Shown here piece by piece: positions 61,030-64,000 of a DNA stretch of 64,000 bases (within the stretch, counting starts at the first letter, position 1; the number at the start of each line of letters is the position of its first letter). Origin of the DNA: CAZFER01 sp964517495 (GTDB taxonomy: Bacteria; Hinthialibacterota; Hinthialibacteria; Hinthialibacterales; Hinthialibacteraceae); assembly GCA_964517495.1 (NCBI GenBank), contig CAZFER010000026.1, forward strand, positions 13,677 through 77,676. The letters run 5' to 3'. The notes below the pieces were generated by a model, which searched no databases, was not told the origin of the DNA, and was given only the letters and a program-made list of their open reading frames with translations. Both the position numbers and the translations under genes were made by a program.

Positions 61030-61355
61030 TCTATTACACTCTCCTTGTCACACTCAATTCTTTGATGAATATAAACTTTTATTATAGTTCCTCTTCCTAT
61101 AACACCCAAAGGCCAACCCGATTTGTAATATTTTTCTACAATGAATGAATAAGTATCCCATGATTTTGAGATGGAGAAAAAGGATGTCCATGCCATTGCC
61201 TTTTTTAAGTAAAACCCATACATTTAATAGTGTTTATCGATGGAATTTAATCATTTAAAGATTTTTGTATAATCGTTATCATTTACACTTCGTTTCGTTT
61301 TAGATTGAAGAGTGGAAATGTCCACCTGAAAACACTACGCAAAAGGTTAAGAAAC
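61030..61355. other. Divergent gap between the pump operon and the zf-TFIIB operon
   Basis: 326 bp, AT-rich. It must carry promoters for both operons, but I see no convincing -35/-10 pair, operator or RNA. No decayed coding frame could be read. Confidence 0.5.
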
Positions 61356-61757
61356 ATGTGTCCACACTGTGGTGAAGCAATGGTGATTTTTGAATTCGAC
61401 GGTATCGAAATCGACCACTGCATGGAATGCAGTGGTACCTGGCTCGATTCCGGTGAATTGGAATTAATGGGAGAATTGGAAGGAACACCCCAGGGAAAAT
61501 TAACCGATGCCCTATCCAACGTAAAAACAGATAGTCGCTCCAACCGCCGCTGCCCTCGCTGCAACCGAAAAATGGATACCATTCATATTCAGGATGAAAA
61601 AGCCATTGAACTTGAACGATGCCATGTTGGCCATGGATTATGGTTTGATAAAGGTGAACTGATGGATTTAATCCAAACGTATGATAATGGTGAAGAAGGC
61701 ATGATCGCCCATTTCTTCGCCAATCTCTATAAGAACGAATTTAACACCACTCAATAG
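61356..61757 (+). CDS. Small protein with two zf-TFIIB (zinc ribbon) units
   Basis: I chose the ATG at 61356; the earlier TTG (61305) would add 17 poorly supported residues. 133 residues. First unit: MCPHCGEAMVIFEFDGIEID, then HCMECSGTWLDSGELELM (4 Cys). Second unit: CPRCNRKMDTIHIQ...LERCHVGHGLWFDKGELMDL, where the last pair is C-x-x-x-H rather than CxxC. This family (DUF/zf-TFIIB, YjeQ-like small proteins) is of unknown function. It is co-transcribed with lemA (9-nt gap) and the M48 peptidase gene, so a link to that membrane protease pair is likely. Confidence 0.9.
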   Translation: MCPHCGEAMVIFEFDGIEIDHCMECSGTWLDSGELELMGELEGTPQGKLTDALSNVKTDSRSNRRCPRCNRKMDTIHIQDEKAIELERCHVGHGLWFDKGELMDLIQTYDNGEEGMIAHFFANLYKNEFNTTQ

Positions 61758-61766
61758 GAGGAAAAG

Positions 61767-62333
61767 ATGGAAGTCTACATTGCATTGGGTATTATCGGCG
61801 TTATTCTGGTTATTCTGATTCTTTGGTTCGTAGGGGCATATAATGGACTGGTGCGTTTAAAGAATGAGGTCAAGAATGCCTGGTCCCAAATCGACGTTCA
61901 ACTAAAACGAAGGCACGACTTGATCCCCAATCTGGTGGAAACCGTCAAAGGTTACGCTGGACATGAAAAATCAACCCTGGAAGAAGTCATCCAAGCGCGT
62001 TCTCAAGCGGTCTCAGCCAATGGTGTGCAAGAACAAGCCGCGGCAGAACAACAATTAAGCGGCGCCTTGGGCCGCTTAATGATGGTGGTGGAACAATACC
62101 CCGATTTAAAAGCCAATCAAAATTTCCTTTCCTTGCAGGAAGAATTAACTTCAACGGAAAATAAAATCGGTTTTGCACGCCAGTTTTATAACGACCAGGT
62201 CATGAAATTCAATACCAAAATACAATCCATCCCCACGAATATCATCGCTGGAATATGTAATTTTGGCCAGGAAGATTATTTCGAACTGGAAGATCAGGCT
62301 CAACGAGAAGCCCCCCAGGTGAGTTTTTCATGA
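61767..62333 (+). CDS. lemA: LemA family membrane protein
   Basis: 188 residues: an N-terminal membrane helix (IIGVILVILILWFVGAYNGL) and then a long helical domain. The signature is LKNEVKNAWSQIDVQLKRRH, then DLIPNLVETVKGYAGHE. FLSLQEELTSTENKIGFARQ and FYNDQVMKFNTKIQSIPTNI complete the family pattern. LemA proteins sit in the membrane next to M48 or HtpX-like peptidases, as here. The start follows an AGGAGG site (61757-61762). Its function is unresolved. Confidence 0.96.
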   Translation: MEVYIALGIIGVILVILILWFVGAYNGLVRLKNEVKNAWSQIDVQLKRRHDLIPNLVETVKGYAGHEKSTLEEVIQARSQAVSANGVQEQAAAEQQLSGALGRLMMVVEQYPDLKANQNFLSLQEELTSTENKIGFARQFYNDQVMKFNTKIQSIPTNIIAGICNFGQEDYFELEDQAQREAPQVSFS

Positions 62334-62364
62334 ACAGCACATTTAGAGGAGCTTATAGTATCTG

Positions 62365-63783
62365 ATGTGGGAAGCGATCCGCAGCAATAAACGGCGTTCA
62401 CTTATCCTCCTTATCCTGATGGGCGTATTACTTGTCGTCCTGGGTTTCATCATTGGGATGGTGGTCGATCCCCAGTACGGAGGAGCCATCGGCTGCCTGG
62501 TGGCTTTGGCAATCTGGTTTTTCCTCTACCTCATTGCGTTGTTTCAAGGGGATAAAATAATCCTATTGAGCTCAGGCGCTAAAAAGATTCAAAAAGAGGA
62601 TGCTCCCCAACTCTGGAACATTGTTGAAGAAATGACTATTGCCTCCGGTCTAAGCAAGATGCCGGATGTTTATATTATCAATGAAAGCACTCCCAATGCC
62701 TTCGCCGCTGGACGCAAACCGGAAAATGCCGTGGTCGCGGTAACCTCCGGCCTCTTGAAACGACTTAATCGTGACGAACTGCAAGGCGTTATCGCCCATG
62801 AAATCGGCCACATCAAAAACCTTGATATCCGTTTTATGACCTTGGCAGCCGTTTTAATGGGCAGCATTGTTATTCTTTCCGACACCTTTTTGCGTTCGTT
62901 ATGGTACGGTGCAGCACTGGGTGGCCGAGCCCGTTCAAAAAAGAAAGGAGGAGGACAAGAACAGCTCATCATACTTGCCGTAGCTATTGTCCTTGCAATT
63001 TTGGCTCCCATTTTGGCACAGATGCTTTACTTTGCCTGTTCAAGAAAACGTGAATATCTCGCCGATGCCTCAAGCGCCTGTTACACCCGCTATCCGGAAG
63101 GCTTGGCTTCTGCTCTCGAACGTATTTCCTCAAAAGCAGGCAACTCAAAAAAAACCAACCGTGCGCTTGCCCCTATGTATATCATCAACCCTCTTCAAAG
63201 CCGAAAGGCATTCAGCCTTTTTTCCACTCATCCCCCCACCGAAAAACGAGTCAATATTCTCCGCAGCATGAGCGGTGCCGGCTTTGCTGCCTACGAAGCA
63301 GCCTTCAAGCAAGTAGAGGGTGAAAAATCCCATTGCCTGGGCTCAACAACATTGGCTTCTGCCGAATCGGTAAAAATCCGTGAACCACAGAAAAAAGGGG
63401 ACAAGAAACAGGAAGCCGTTGAACGGCTTCAACAAGTCAACGATTTGTTCATGCATTTCGAGGATTTTATCTTTATCCCTTGCGCCTGTGGTGTCCGAAT
63501 CCGAGTCCCCGAGGGATTCAAACATGATGCCATTCCCTGCCCTCGCTGTGGAAACTCGCATCCCATCCCTGCCGCAGGTTCTGAACCTTCCAAGGGTACG
63601 GATGAATCACAGGATCAGTCCAAGCCTTTTGTCTATCATCGAAAAACCGATGGCTGGGAAACCTTCAAATGCCCATGTGGAAAAGCCATTCAATTAAGCC
63701 CCAAATTTAGCGGCTCCCATATTGAATGCACACAATGCCATCGAAACTTAGAAGTCAAGAATACAAAAAGCCTGGCTGAATAA
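62365..63783 (+). CDS. M48 family (HtpX-like) membrane peptidase with two C-terminal zinc ribbons
   Basis: 472 residues. Two N-terminal membrane helices (about 13-32 and 42-60), active site HEIGH (145-149; Glu146 catalytic) in GVIAHEIGHI, and the third zinc ligand Glu230 in KREYLADASS. A further membrane pair lies at about 160-177 and 203-223. The peptidase region ends with HPPTEKRVNILRSM. The C-terminal part (about 370-470) holds two zinc ribbon-like units, CACGVRIRVPEGFKHDAIPC followed by PRC, and FKCPCGKAIQLSPKFSGSHI followed by ECTQC. These are unusual for HtpX. The peptidase probably degrades damaged membrane proteins and is co-transcribed with lemA (31-nt gap) and the zf-TFIIB gene. Confidence 0.95.
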   Translation: MWEAIRSNKRRSLILLILMGVLLVVLGFIIGMVVDPQYGGAIGCLVALAIWFFLYLIALFQGDKIILLSSGAKKIQKEDAPQLWNIVEEMTIASGLSKMPDVYIINESTPNAFAAGRKPENAVVAVTSGLLKRLNRDELQGVIAHEIGHIKNLDIRFMTLAAVLMGSIVILSDTFLRSLWYGAALGGRARSKKKGGGQEQLIILAVAIVLAILAPILAQMLYFACSRKREYLADASSACYTRYPEGLASALERISSKAGNSKKTNRALAPMYIINPLQSRKAFSLFSTHPPTEKRVNILRSMSGAGFAAYEAAFKQVEGEKSHCLGSTTLASAESVKIREPQKKGDKKQEAVERLQQVNDLFMHFEDFIFIPCACGVRIRVPEGFKHDAIPCPRCGNSHPIPAAGSEPSKGTDESQDQSKPFVYHRKTDGWETFKCPCGKAIQLSPKFSGSHIECTQCHRNLEVKNTKSLAE

Positions 63784-63850
63784 TTCACATCATTAACTTA
63801 TGATCATATAGCTCGTTGAATTTGAAAGGCATTAAATACAGAGAGCGTTG

Positions 63851-63872
63851 AAAAGGGAGGGCGAATCTCCTG
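63851..63872 (+). repeat. GC-rich intergenic repeat, copy 2 (short)
   Basis: Contains GGGAGGGCGAATCTCCTG, which resembles the ends of the copies at 29294-29318 (reverse) and 63949-63977. It lies within the 217-nt tail after the M48 gene, which shows no gene. Confidence 0.5.
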
Positions 63873-63948
63873 AAATTATCTCAAAACTGGGTTGACACAG
63901 CAGGTTAACCCCTTCATATTGTAAGGGCGAACCCAATGGCATTAAGTT

Positions 63949-63999
63949 AAAGGGGAGGGCGAGGCTCCCACCGAGCCGTTATACGTGGAAACGGCTCGG
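63949..63999 (+). repeat. GC-rich intergenic repeat, copy 3, with 10-bp hairpin
   Basis: Contains GGGAGGGCGAGGCTCCCACC and then CCGAGCCGTT (63971-63980). The latter pairs perfectly with AACGGCTCGG (63990-63999) around ATACGTGGA. The first part matches the reverse complement of 29294-29318 at 21 of 25 positions. The element reaches the window edge and may be larger. Confidence 0.6.
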
Positions 64000-64000
64000 C

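Noticed and set aside
1..64000. CRISPR arrays, tRNA, rRNA or prophage
   Set aside because: No regularly spaced repeats, cloverleaf-like sequences or phage structural genes were seen on reading both strands; a tRNA scan would be decisive.

Overview
The window comes from a Gram-negative, flagellated bacterium of moderate-to-low GC (roughly 40-45 % by eye). The Gram-negative reading rests on an RND pump with its periplasmic adaptor, a lipobox lipoprotein and many secreted proteins. The gene set combines ThuA proteins, DUF1080 proteins, a Tat-exported Gfo/Idh/MocA oxidoreductase, LamG and BNR proteins, DUF3179, HEAT repeats and several orphan pseudopilins. This mix is typical of uncultured lineages in or near the PVC group (Hydrogenedentota, Sumerlaeota, Omnitrophota-like, Poribacteria). 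No rRNA or other phylogenetic marker is present that would settle the phylum. No tRNA, rRNA, CRISPR array or intact transposase was seen.

Layout. 1-8.1 kb: the end of a DUF1080 gene, ftsH, an HtrA protease relic, a DUF1537 sugar-acid kinase, a TIGR04282 glycosyltransferase divergent from a secreted dockerin-like protein, and a GT2 / MobA-like / XdhC operon. 8.1-20 kb: a decayed macrodomain gene behind a BON lipoprotein, a DegT aminotransferase, an orphan protein, a ThuA protein, a four-gene run (Old Yellow Enzyme, pilin-like protein, large membrane protein, ABC-2-like permease), and a UbiD/NUDIX pair. 20-35 kb: a five-PAS hybrid histidine kinase, an M23 peptidase, a three-part DUF1080 protein, a GH2 glycosidase, and LamG/BNR proteins alternating with pseudopilins. 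35-43 kb: a BtuFDC-like ABC importer, a lone receiver protein, a hybrid kinase and recG. 43-49.7 kb: a flagellar hook operon (fliK, flgD, a TIGR02530 gene, flgE) behind a textbook sigma-54 promoter and closed by a strong terminator. 49.7-56.5 kb: a second ThuA protein, a HigA antitoxin with a beheaded HigB, a HEAT-repeat / Gfo-Idh-MocA pair, and DUF3179 plus a pseudopilin. 56.5-64 kb: an RND pump with its adaptor, then zf-TFIIB / LemA / M48 peptidase.

How it fits together. Much of the window encodes cell-surface or secreted functions for polysaccharides and glycans (GH2, LamG, BNR, DUF1080, ThuA, Gfo/Idh/MocA). Four pilin-like proteins share a C-terminal S-N-G-[LV]-x-S-x-G motif, and three of them lie next to predicted exported proteins. 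Decay is widespread. There are remnants of an HtrA protease, a macrodomain hydrolase and a HigB toxin, and two copies of what looks like a mobile-element end, one of them abutting the HtrA relic. I saw no single unmistakable new defence or metabolic system. The best candidates for novelty are the pseudopilin family and its pairing with exported proteins, the three-part DUF1080 protein, and the structured leader of flgE.
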